Below are positions 31,323-42,316 of a stretch of DNA of 64,000 bases, piece by piece (position 1 is the stretch's first letter; the number at the start of each line of letters is the position of its first letter). The notes below the pieces were generated by a model. That model was not told where the DNA came from. It saw only the letters and a list, made by a program, of their open reading frames with translations, and did no database searches. The stretch spans positions 186,001-250,000 of the forward strand of contig JACKQL020000059.1 of assembly GCA_018296165.2 (NCBI GenBank), written 5' to 3'. A program made the position numbers and the translations under genes. The DNA is from Termitomyces sp. T153. Its lineage: Eukaryota > Basidiomycota > Agaricomycetes > Agaricales > Lyophyllaceae.

Positions 31323-32630
31323 ATGCACAATTCCTCGAAATTCCGGACTATCAACATCTGGCAGCAGCGAACACTCAAAGTAGATTGGCTCGACAACTTG
31401 ATAATTACCGCTGGAGTAGTTCGCGATGCCAGTGACTTAATACCCTTCCCTTATTTGAAACTAGCTGCGGGAATCGTAGTCCAGGTGTTGTTGAAGATAC
31501 AGGTGAAATCCAGGATTGGTGTCAAACCAAACTCTGAGCTAGTGCTCACTATATGCTTCTACAGACTGTCCGCAGGCATGTCGATGACTTCAGGGATCTT
31601 TCCAAGAAACTCGTGAGAATTATCACGACTGTTCGCGATACTGTTCGTGAATGGCCTCAAGATCAAAGCCTGCCTACCGACTTTGTCCATCGCTGCTTGA
31701 ATTTTGTAAAGTACTTATCTGAATTCAAATCTACATGATAAACATGGTTAATTGACATCTCTTTTTTCAGTCAGCTCTTGACTCTGCAGACTGGAATTAA
31801 TGAACTTGTCCGTGAGAACTATTCTTGAACCCGCTTTTTAAGAACGGCAAAGATCCTCAATGCAATCGCGTGGTATAGAGAACAGATTACTGACATGCAA
31901 TCGGACTTTACAGTATGTTCATTTTTTACTTTTTACTTCATACCGCCTCTCAACTACATAGCTTGAGGTTGTCATCCGCACCTATATGAAGGCGGCGGAA
32001 GGACAGCGACTCCGTCATTTGGTCCATTGCTTCTACATTCTTGATGCTACCAACAAAATCCTCAATGTGCCAATGGATTGGTGTTCTAGCTTCAATGTAT
32101 TGAATCTGTCCTATCAGCGCTGGAACCACCTAAAGCTAATTCCGTCTATTTTGTTACAGGCCCTCGAGAACCTCATCAAATACCGGTTCCGCGAGCATTC
32201 TGGACATGCGATGGTTGAGAGAGGAAATTCTACCTTGTCCATCCAAAGAGGAGGCAAGATGTCACAGAGGCTGTATGAATACAATTCGGATGATTGGCTC
32301 CCTCTCATTGAGCCTGGCATTACCATTACCATGGATATCTATTTCCAAGACAAGTCGTATGGAAAGCCCAACAATCCAATGTGCCCCGCTTGTCATTATC
32401 CATGTGCAAGAGGATCTACTTTGAAGACAAGCCATATGGAAAGCCCAACAATCCAATGTGCCCATCTTGCCACTATTCATGTGCAAAAGGCTTCTTTGGA
32501 GACTATATTGAGTGGTATTTGATGTTCCCATGCATTTCATGGCATTGATTCTGACTTTTTGTTAGCCCCCAATGTGAAACACTAGTTAACAATTGGGTCT
32601 ATGATACAGATGAACCATTGCATGTCAACC
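31323..32630 (+). pseudogene. ULD / ankyrin gene copy D, truncated
   Basis: It begins like the other copies (ATG at 31323, here MHNSS). A TGA replaces a Trp codon after ELVRENYS (about 31828). A segment of the ubiquitin-like/zinc-ribbon exon is tandemly duplicated with a 77-bp period (32349 and 32426, GACAAG..TATGGAAAGCCC), which shifts the frame. Homology ends at about 32630, before any ankyrin repeat. The promoter region (30590-31322) is of the copy A type. Confidence 0.8.
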
Positions 32631-33680
32631 GCCTGTTGAGCTTGTAGGGCCTGTGCAGCCTGAGCAACTGCATCCTCCTGTGCATCCTCCTAGTTCCCTT
32701 GTCAGATGTCCCTTCACAAGAAAGGAGGAAGGTTGAGAGTTGCATCTGCTACAACTCATGTTGATGTGCTCCTATGCCACCTAGTGCAGTGCAGGAAACC
32801 TAAAAAGAGAACCCTGGCACTGGTCACTAGATAAGGTAGCTGGCAGTAGGAAGTTAATAGTAGAGGGCAAGTCAGTAACTGTCCCAGAGAACAAGAGCAA
32901 GAGCTGTGTTATAAGGTGAAGTTGAGAGGAGTCACTATCGCTAGCCTAAGTTGCTAGTGACTGAAAGGAGAATGGGTGAAGGCAAGAAGTGTTACTAAGA
33001 TAAAGCAAACTCTTAACAGTGGTAGGGGAGTGAGGAAATAGAATAGAAAGGAGGAAACAGTAATAGGGAGATGGAATTGGAGGATGAATGTAAACTAGTC
33101 ACTAGCCACAATTGCTAACATCACTAAGTTGAGATAACACAAAGAGCACCCACAGTTGGTACTGCACTAGGTCAAGGTTGAAGTTGGTAAGACTTGTTAA
33201 TAAGTCAAAGTCAACAGCAAGTGAAGGAATAGTGTGAAGGTAGAGGCAAAGTGTACTCTCAAGCTGGTAGGCTTAGAGATAGACAGGTTTGATTTGAGGG
33301 GGATTTATTCGATGGTGGAGTGTCTATGTACAGGCAGTATTTATATGATTCAAAAGTATAGTATGGGAAAGTAAGCAAATAGTTGCCACTAGCAATGGCA
33401 TCTGTCAATGTGTCTATGATTCATATAAGGCGTCAGTCTGTAACTAAGTGAAAACTATAAGCAAAGTCTATGTGGCATATAGTTGCAAATAAACCCAAAA
33501 AGAAGAGTGAGTCCAATGTCAATATGTATCTGGCAATATGTCCATATATGGTAAGAGAAAGCTGTTTTGTCACTAAAGAGTTGCCAGAGTTGCTAATAAT
33601 TGTTGCTAGAAAAGGTCTTGGCCTTACTGTCCTAGACCCAAAGTCCAGGCTCCATATGATATTCCTTGTGATCAATAAGT
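32631..33680. other. Stretch with no recognisable gene
   Basis: Homology to the ankyrin units ends on the left and to the gypsy gag on the right. It is AG-rich with short frames only. It could be unidentified transposon sequence brought in with the D breakpoint. Confidence 0.3.
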
Positions 33681-33699
33681 CTTGTGGTTCCTAAAATCC

Positions 33700-34720
33700 T
33701 GTGCAAGGGCTATGTCAATCCAGACCCTGGGCTGGGCCCGCATGCCAAGTGTTGTGACTTGTGCCAAATTTGAAATAGTCAGCTGCCACTAAGTCCAAAA
33801 TGCCAAGAATGGTGCTCAGCAACAACTTGGTCTTATCAACATTGCAGTTCCATGAGCTGCCACTGCTCACATGCCACCTTGTACTAGGTATTGACATGCT
33901 CATCATCTGGGCAGCCCTCTGCCATGCTGTTGATATGATCCCTGAGAAAGGGGTGGAGTTCATCACAGAAGGTTAGGCAGAGTTGTAGACTGTCTGGATA
34001 TCCAGCCTGTTCAACTAAGGCACAAAAGGAGTCAATGTACTCATTAAGTGACCACTTTCCTTAACTATACTGAGTTTGGTCTTGAAGGGAAAGAGCTGTG
34101 GTTTTGGTGGGGTCAAGGGGGAAGAACTCTGCTCAGAACTCTTTTTCAAACTCTGTCCAACTAGAGAAACTCTCCACTCCTCCTGGGCATCAGAAGATAC
34201 ACAATGCATAAGTTGAGGCTTGACAAGCCTTTATGTAGGAGAGGACCCAGGCAATTTTCAAGGCATCCAAGGTAAAGGCTTCACTGCTCAGCTGGATATA
34301 GGTGATGCAGGACTGGATGAAACACTCTCCAGTGTTACAATCTCCATCATATACATCAGGGAGTGCAGGATGAGGGTGTTTGGAACAAGGAGCTGAAAGG
34401 CCTAAGCCAGATGCAGACACAAATTGTTCTGTAGCAGCTGGAGCCAAAAAGCCTGAGCTAGGTGCAGATACAAACTGTTCTGCATCTGCTGGGGGCATTG
34501 AAGGAGGGGTAGGAGCAAGAGGGAGACATTCCAGATGGGCTTGTAAAGAAAGGAACACTGCTTCAGTAATTTGATGGAGTCCAGTGAGTTCAGCTATGTG
34601 GGAAGTAAGGGAGGCTTGGGAAAGTTGAACCTGTGTCTCCAGGGACAGAAAACAACTCCAGGCATTGTCCTGGGGGCTTGAAACATCAGGAGGAGGTGCT
34701 GGAGGGGTTGGCTGGGTCAT
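33700..34720 (-). pseudogene. Gag fragment of the minus-strand gypsy element
   Basis: ATG at 34720; the first 176 codons are open (ALPDVYDGDCNTGECFIQSC and LSSEAFTLDALKIAWVLSYI, a retrotransposon Gag signature). Frameshifts follow; a second segment reads EYIDSFCALVEQAGYPDS in another frame. The zinc knuckle and pol are absent. Confidence 0.75.
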
Positions 34721-34836
34721 AGGAAGGGCACAGAAGCACTAAGACACTGGTGGAGGAGAGACCTTTTAAGGAACCAAGTAGAAGCTCAAGTAACCAAAAA
34801 GGGGGCTTCCAGACCAAATCTAGAGACTTGTTCTGC

Positions 34837-35277
34837 TGTAAGGGCAACCTCTGAAGGCTGTGGCTCATCACACAGCTGGCAAAAGGAAATCCAAAATCTA
34901 TTCAGTACTGTACAGTGTCTACTGAGATAACTACTCACCTGGCAAAGGGAAATCCAAAAAGAACAAGTCTGGGGATTCCCTAGGCCAGGTGTGATGCTTC
35001 AGAGGCTTCAGAAGCATGAGAAACAACTGTATAGTATGACAGAGAAAAAAAGACACAAGTGATGTGTCAGCAATTGGTCAGCAGTTACATAAGCTGGTGG
35101 CAGTGCCAAAGAGGCCACACTTGTCTAAATTACAGACAGAGAACTGGTGCATCCTGAGGGCTGAAACTAGGACCAATAGATAGGAAAAAGGAAGGAGAAT
35201 AAAGAAAAACTATAATGGAGCAAATCTGACAAGAACTGGAGAAGGAGAAGGGGAAACAAGTGAGATGTCCCCTGACA
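34837..35277 (-). repeat. 5' LTR of the minus-strand gypsy fragment
   Basis: 441 bp. On the plus strand it reads TGTAAGGGCAACC ... GTCCCCTGACA. It is longer than its relatives at 419-766 (348 bp) and 56415-56692 (278 bp), so LTR length varies by indels within the family. Confidence 0.8.
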
Positions 35278-35746
35278 CTTCTCAAGTTCCTGCTTTTTCT
35301 GGTTCTTTCAAACTTCTGGCTGATGCTTCATTACCAACTCTTATAGTTACATCTTTACCATCATGCATATGGGATCAGAGGAACTTACAACCTTCAAAAT
35401 ATAAGAGATCAAGTTTTCAAAGAGGCCAATGGTATCAATCCTCATTCTGCATGCACTCTCAGAATCCAAGGCATTACTATCAAAACTATGGTTGATTGCT
35501 TTCTTTGTCTAATCAATCTGGCTGTGAAAGAAAAGGATTTCTCTATGATTCTTAACCCCAACAGAAAGTTTCAGAGGTACATTCATTTTAAATAATTTTT
35601 TTTTTTCAAGTACTAATCATTTCATTTTTAGAGTAGCAAGGGATGACTCAGTTGTTTCTTTTGGAGATGGAATAGAAAAAGAAGTCATGTTTGCCTTACT
35701 TCATCACTTTGTTGGAGAAGATGATACCCATCCTAAATATATTACT
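35278..35746 (+). pseudogene. HECT-like uncharacterised gene, left part
   Basis: One exon reads IRGTYNLQNIRDQVFKEANG ... CFLCLINLAVKEKDFSM and ends at 35576. After a 55-nt GT..AG intron, an exon starts at 35632 (VARDDSVVSFGDGIEKEV, MFALLHHFVGEDDTHPKYIT) and is cut at 35746 by the outer gypsy LTR. It continues at 53122. The upstream exons are lost behind the gypsy fragment at 35277. From memory these motifs match an Agaricomycete-expanded family of unknown function with a HECT-like C-terminus. That assignment is an inference. Confidence 0.65.
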
Positions 35747-36817
35747 TGTCACAACTCACTCCTGCACCTCCAGACCTTCCTCCAGAACACTCTGCCCTCC
35801 TCAGAGCACTCCCCAATGTCTCCCCCAACCTGCCCCAACCTTTCTTGACCCAAGGCACCTGCCCCAACCAACTCTGATACTTCCTTGGCAAACCCTGACA
35901 ACCTCCTAGCAAACCCCAACATATCCCCTGTGGGCCTCCTCAGCTCTCCCTCTTGCTTATGGGGCCCCAAGCCTCCCTGACACTTCTCCTAGCACAGATG
36001 TACATCACTAGACTACCCCTGCAACCTGCACAACCACTCTGGAGTTCCCTGACAATTACAGGATGGACCATGTCTCCATCAGAATATCACTGCAGCCTGC
36101 CCTTTGATCAGAACCAACACCTGTTAACCCTGCATGGCTCTGACAAGCCCTGCTGTCACATCCCCAACTTTGGGAGAAGGTCCAGTAGTTAGTATATAAG
36201 ACATAGGATAACATTTGTTACCTTAGTCTTGATATTACATTAACTGGTTACTTGTGTCTTGTGTTTCTCCTGTTTTGTCTCTGTCTCTATTTTTAGTCTC
36301 CAATCTATTTCTTCTTTCAGTTCCATCTCATCTTGCCTTTGTCTCATCTTGCCTTTGTCTCATCTCAACTGTCTCTGTTTCCTTTATCATCTCTAAGTTC
36401 CTTTCATCTCTAACATCATTACAAACTCTGCACACATGCTACAAATCTTCAAACATTCTTACAACAATTCCAGATCTTGCTCTACACTCAGCCCCAGAAC
36501 CCATCAGTCCTGATTGATCCCCATCAAACTCTGGCTCCACTCCCATCACTTGCAAAGCCTCCACTTACTCTACAGACCATATATATGCCTATGAACTTGT
36601 TACTGATGCCCACCCAAGCCCAACATTAAATATACTTGATCTTAGACTTGCTTTGACCACTCCAGATTTGCTCAGACTGCTTTTTTTAGCTTCTCTTTGC
36701 AAGTCCCTATAATCTGCACCAACTCTGGAGTGCTAGGTTATAAGCACAGGACATTGCATCTGCCTAGTAAGGACTTGCCCAGTGTAGCTGAGCCCCAACA
36801 GTCAGCAGAACCTGACA
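35747..36817 (+). repeat. 5' LTR of the outer element
   Basis: 1071 bp, TGTCACAACT ... AACCTGACA. TATATAA at 36193-36199. The predicted RNA start, AGTCTTGATATTA (36225-36237), lies 32 nt downstream. I see essentially no CpG. Confidence 0.9.
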
Positions 36818-36830
36818 TAATATCAAGACT
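36818..36830 (+). other. Self-complementary primer-binding site of the outer element
   Basis: TAATATCAAGACT directly abuts the LTR end. It is the exact reverse complement of AGTCTTGATATTA at the predicted 5' end of the element's own RNA. This is the arrangement used by Tf1/sushi elements for self-primed reverse transcription. Confidence 0.75.
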
Positions 36831-36849
36831 CCACCTTACCCCAATCTTG

Positions 36850-38645
36850 ATGTCTGCATATAACCCTGCATACAATCCTGCCGGCTACTTAACCAACATC
36901 TATAGTTGGCCAGTCCCTGAAAATCAGTATGCCCCATTCTATTCAGGCCCACCTACAGATCAGTATGTTCCTTGTTATTGGATCCCAGATCCCAACTAGG
37001 CATTCTATGCTCCCTCCATCACCCAAAGAATACTCCTGGGCTGGCACTGCCCTCCAACATTTCCCACCGATGGCAACTATCCTTGCATGTACTCCAGAGA
37101 ATTCCCTGGAGCACCCCCAGCACTCTCCAACCCTGCCTATCTCCCACCTGCCCACTACTATGCATACCCTGTCCCCACTTTGGGCCCCAGCTCCTCCAGA
37201 ACACCCAGATAACTATTTTCCTTCTCAATTGCCCTTTCTCACTCAAATTCCTCCCTCCCCCAAATAGCAACAAGTTGAAGCCTATGTCTAGTAGTGTGAT
37301 GAAGTCCTCTGCTCTCTCTGCCTCTCCTCCACAGAGTTTGCAAGACATGCCCATGCCCTCCTCATCAACCTAGGCTACCCTGACACCCCAGCAACTCCAG
37401 AGGTTTGGACAGATCAACTCCTCAATTTTCATGAATGCTATCTGCAAGGAAACCTCCCCAAAGCTACACAAGGCATCTTGAAAAATGATGCCAACCTCCA
37501 AAACAAGCTTTGTTTGACCCTCCTTCCTCAACAACCCCCCACATCCCCTGCCTGTTCCAATGTCCAACCCCCCTGCTGACACTAACTACTTCAGACCAAC
37601 CACTCTCCAAGGACCCCCTCCCTCTCACTGGGCCCTAGGCCCTCCTCTGGGCAATGCTGGTCAACCCCCAGGTAACCCAAATCTTTCACTGGTTGTGACC
37701 CCTGGAAATGGAGAATCTTTCTAATGCAGTGCCTAACCATGTTTCAAGCTAAGCCTATTACCTTCCAGCTTGAGAGCTCACAAGTAGCCTTTGCTGTGTC
37801 ATACTTACAGGGCATTGTCTTCAACCACTACATGGCGTTGCTCTGGTTTGATCCCAACAACCTCATGCTCTCCAATTGGCTTGCTTTTATCCAGGAATTC
37901 TCCAGTAAGTTTGGTGTCTTTGACACTGTAGTAGAAGCAGAGGAGAACCTCTACAACCTCCAGATGTATGATAATAAATGTTTCATGACCTTCATTATAC
38001 AATTCAAACAGGGAGGCCTACAAGACAGGATGAAACTACAATGCCCTTTGATTTGCCCTCCACTGTGCCCTACCTCAACATAGCAAGGACATCCTCTGCC
38101 TTGCACCCAAGCAAACTATGTACAATGAGTATAAGGTGCTTGTTATACAGATTGATTAATGCTACTGAGAAGATCAGAGCAAGAACACAGCACTGCAGAC
38201 TACATGAAACACCTCTAGCAACACCAACTGGCAAGCCAGAGCAACCAATGGCAATCAACCCTTGATCCCCACCAACTTTGCCAACTCCATGCCCTGCTTC
38301 TCTTGAGGCCAAGGACCTCCCAGCACCAACCAACCCCTGTGACCATGCCCTCCTGCCCAACTCAATGCTGCCAATCTCCATGAAACCCCAGAGCCCCTGG
38401 ACACCAACTCCAATGATCTCAATAATGCCCCAGACTCTGCCAATAATCAAGAAGCCCTATCTTATGTGCAAACAAGATTTGGAACAGGCCTTGGATTGAT
38501 GTACTGGAAGAGACTCAGGAGAAATGATGGAAGGAGGGTGCATGCATCCTATGTGGTGAGCAAGGACATTTTATTGGTAGTTGCCCTAAATGCTAGGTAA
38601 TCAAACATGCCATATGGACTATCAACAGAGAAAACTGCGACTACT
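36850..38645 (+). pseudogene. Outer element gag, decayed
   Basis: A Pro/Tyr-rich N-terminal part (36850-37700) leads to a capsid-like segment (37724-38083: KPITFQLESSQVAFAVSYLQ, NWLAFIQEFSSKFGVFD). A CCHC knuckle CILCGEQGHFIGSC sits at about 38543-38584. Several stops interrupt it. Confidence 0.8.
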
Positions 38646-39219
38646 AGTTTACAAAAAATGAGTCAGCAGTTTAGGTCTTGAAGATGCACTAGACCATGAA
38701 CCAGACCACAACATCTTCTCTGCCCCAGCCACACTCCTCTGTGCAATGTTACTTGCCCTAGACAACCTCTCAGCACATTTCCCTTCCCACTCCTCCCACA
38801 CCCTCCTCTGCACTACCCTCCCCTTCTCCACTGACTCTGTCCTCATGCTGGTTGACAGCAGCACCACCAACAACCTTCATCAACAAATCCTTAGCAGCAT
38901 TTGCTCCCCACCACCTCTGATGTCTCCTGGTCCCAATTCTCTTCAAGCTCTTTGCTAGCAACCCCACCTCTATTGGAGAGATCACACACTGTATGGAGAT
39001 GACTGTGACCTTCACCAATGGATGATGCCAAGACCTCTGATTACTCATCATCAAACTACACCTCTCCACCCTTGTCATCCTAGACTTTTCATAGCTCTAC
39101 TCCACTAATTTCTGCATTGACTAGCCCAGTCTCACACTTTGCCTTGACTGGAACAGCCTGACTGACTCCAGACCAGTCCTCTTCAATGTCTCACCCCCCT
39201 CTGAACACCCCAAAGATAT

Positions 39220-39620
39220 GACAAATGCCCCTCAGACTCCCCTGCAGCTCTGCTGAAAGTCTGCAGTCATTCATCATCAACATCTGGCTCAACAGCTCTC
39301 CAACAGTCCTCTCTGTCCTTGTCAACAGTAGTGCCTCCAGCACCTTCATCAGCAACCAGCTTAACCTCTGTCACAATGACCTAGATAAACTACTTGAGCT
39401 CCACTCTTTGATGGAAGCCCCACCTTGACAGGAATCACTCAATACCATGACAACATCTTCATCCTCAATAACAATTTAAGAATCCAGATCCAGCTCCTTG
39501 TCACCCAGCTCTCCCTATTGACTCTAATCATGCTTGGACTCCTATGGCTGCAGGATGTCAACCCCAACATTGACTGGAAGAACCTCACCATGCAATTCCC
39601 TAGCTCCAAAGCAAGTTTAG
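39220..39620 (+). pseudogene. Outer element protease, catalytic site lost
   Basis: LSVLVNSSASSTFISNQLNL (39310-39370) corresponds to the aspartic protease signature, with the catalytic Asp replaced by Asn and the Gly by Ser. Both are G-to-A-type changes. Confidence 0.7.
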
Positions 39621-40003
39621 CAGCTACCATGCCCCTCCACATCCAGGCCACTGCAGACTCCAATGCCCCTGACCTCAATTCCAGCACCTCTGGAGCAACC
39701 CAAAGCCCCTCAACCCTCAACAGCAACCAAGGAAGTGAAGAAAATGTGCCTCTACCCTAGTCTTCCTTGAATAAAACCTGACGGCTTCCCCCCAACATAC
39801 TCCAGAATCAACACAAAGGCCCATGGTACCCTGACCAACAACACCAAACCCCTCTGGACAACTCTGCCACAACTTCAGACCCAGCCACTGCCACCCCATC
39901 ATCCACCCCCATTAATGCCAGAGCCCTTGACATCAAAATTATTGGTGCCATCCCCTTTGCACACATTCTATAAGATGGTACCCCCACCTTCCAACTACAA
40001 ATC

Positions 40004-40985
40004 ATGCCAGCCCTACTAGAAGAGTACCTCTGTGCTAAGACTTCCCCACTAGAACAAAAGACAGAGAAACAAATCCTATATGAAGTAGTTCCCCCAAAAT
40101 ATTATGAATTTCCTGATGTATTCTCTGAAGGAAGTGTAAAAGAACTTCCTCTGCACTGCTCCTATGATCACAAAATCAATCTCAAAGAAGGCACCTCACC
40201 CCCATTTGGCAAAATCTACAACATGTCCTAGATCAAGCTCTGGGCTCTAAAGGATTACCTTAATGACATGCTTGGCAAAGGTTTCATATGCCCATCAATC
40301 TCTGCTACTGGTGCTCCAGTCCTATTTGCCAAGAAGAAGGATGGGTCTCTCCAACTCTGTGTTGATTACTAGGAAGTCAACAAAGTCACCAAAAAGAACC
40401 AGTATCCCCTCCCCTTGATTGAAGACCTTGTTAACTGCTTTTACAGTGCCTAGATCTACACAAAAATAGACCTCTGCTCTGGCTATGACAACATCCAGAT
40501 TGCTTCAAGGCATGAATGGAAGACCACCTTCCACACCTGCTATGGCCTCTTTGAGTATCTAATGATGCTCTTCAGAATGACTAACTCCCCTGCCACTTTC
40601 CAATACTTCATGAACAATATCTTCCACAACATGAGCAACATGAATGACATCTTTGTTATTGTGTACCTGGACAATGTTCTAATCTACTCAAATTTACTGG
40701 AGGAATATCTAGAGCATGTCTGCCATGTTCTAAAATGACTCTGAAAATACCACCTTCACACCAAACCCAAGAAATGCTCCTTCCATATGACAGAGGTGAA
40801 TACCTTAGAGTTATCATCACTCCTGATAGTGTATGCATGGACCCCACCAAGGTTGAAGCCATCCTCAACTGGCCCCCACATGGAATGTCAAGGAGATACA
40901 GTTGTTTCTGGAGTTTGCTAACTTTTACCACTGATTTATCAATAACTACTCTGGAATCACCACACAATGTTTTTGGCACCAGCCT
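40004..40985 (+). pseudogene. Outer element reverse transcriptase, decayed
   Basis: It begins YEVVPPKYYEFPDVFSEGS, then [48 protein letters not shown]. The catalytic box reads YLDN in place of YLDD (40664). In-frame stops occur at 40228, 40369 and 40453. Confidence 0.85.
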
Positions 40986-41136
40986 CAGTGTTTCTGAAAA
41001 TATGTCAAGCAGCACGCAAGTAAGTAACGAGAAGACAAACTCAGAGGAAACAGAAAGAAAAAGCAAATGAAATTAATAGGGCGTACTAGCAACTGTTGCC
41101 TAACGCTAGCAACGTCTGAAGGCAAACGCTGTTGAC

Positions 41137-42303
41137 TGTCATGACCTGTCCCCTGGACCCCCGCACATCGTCCAGCAACCCCCCAATTCCCCAAAAACCC
41201 CCGATGCTCGGCCAAACTGCCACCCATGCCCCACACCTATTTTGGTTAGCCCCGACGCAACCCCGGCTAACTCTGACGGCTCCCTGGCCAACTTCAACAC
41301 CTTCCCTGCAGCCACTGACACTCACCCTGGATCTCCCGAACCCCAAGAACCACCCCCACTGTTTCCGATCTTCGCCACCCATCATCAACTCAACACTCTA
41401 GTTCCTCCAACCCATCCCGGAGTATCACGACAACCTTGAGGCGACCCATGTTCCCAAATGATCCCATCAACATATCAGCATGGCCCAATTCTCAATCGCA
41501 ACTGACACCCGCCCACTCCATCGAGCTCTGCCAAGCCCCGCCGCCACAGCCGACATACCCTGAAGTTCTCCAGTAGTCAGTATATAAGTCATCGAGTAGC
41601 TCTTCGTACTCTAGTCTTGATATTGCTTAACGTTACCTATGGTCTGATTGTTTCCTTCTTGTGTTTTGTGTTTTGTGTTTTGTGTCTCGTTTTCCTTACT
41701 CTCCATCTCCCAGTCTTATCTCAATCTCCCAGTCTTATCTCAGTCTCCTGGTCTTGTCGTGTCTCCATTTCATTATCATTCTCATTATTGTTTCATATTC
41801 TCACTCGAATCTACTCTTGTTCCATATCAACTCCATTTCATTTTGTCTGGCGCTGTCTGGGTGACCCCGTCCAACCATAGTGCCCAAGCCCTCCTCAACC
41901 TTAACGGCCTCATGAACTCCGCAATTACAATTACAAACCCCGACACTCTTTCCCAGACCCGAACCCTGCTCTTCGTTCAGTCCCGGACTCCATCAACTCC
42001 AATTGATCTTCCATCAGACTCTGGCTCTGCTCCCATTGATTGCGTAGCTGCCTACTCCTTTGCTTCCACAAATCTCCCATACAGTCTTCTGCCTGAACCC
42101 CGCCAAGCCTGTCCCGTTTCCTTGCAATCCGACTTCTCTGGACCTCCCCGGATCTGTCCGGATCACATCCCACTGACTATCCGCACAAGCCGTCAGTGCC
42201 CAGAATGCTTTTGAGTGTTTGGTTGCCAGTGCAAGGGGATCATGCCCGCCTAGTAAGAACTTGCCCAGTGCAGCTGAGCTCCCAAGGTCAGTGGAACCTG
42301 ACA
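41137..42303 (+). repeat. 5' LTR of the inner element
   Basis: 1167 bp, TGTCATGACC ... AACCTGACA. TATATAA starts at 41581 and the predicted RNA start AGTCTTGATATT at 41613, again 32 nt apart. Several differences from the 3' LTR are CpG-type transitions, e.g. TGACCTGTC against CGACCCGTC. Confidence 0.9.
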
Positions 42304-42316
42304 TAATATCAAGACT
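42304..42316 (+). other. Self-complementary primer-binding site of the inner element
   Basis: TAATATCAAGACT abuts the LTR. Twelve of 13 nt are complementary to the predicted RNA 5' end (41613-41625). Confidence 0.7.

Larger units (their letters stand above)
33690..35277 (-). mobile_element. 5' fragment of a gypsy element (LTR plus gag)
   Basis: On the minus strand, an LTR (35277-34837) with the family termini TGTCAGGGGA / CCCTTACA is followed by a gag frame from 34720. The gag motif WYKVA..QWQLM recurs in the element at 56415-61170, so they are one family. The 3' part is missing. The element is inserted in the HECT-like gene that continues at 35278. Confidence 0.8.

Noticed and set aside
32631..33680. 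Possible LTR or copia fragment
   Set aside because: I found no paired termini, primer site or pol motif; left unassigned.
36254..36517. 87-codon frame in the outer LTR, repeated at 52552-52815
   Set aside because: Same reason: LTR leader sequence duplicated with the LTR.
41617..42214. Open frames up to 188 codons in the inner LTR (also 47185-47801)
   Set aside because: They lie in the LTR downstream of the RNA start, are T/C-repeat driven, and carry no domain; probably untranslated leader.
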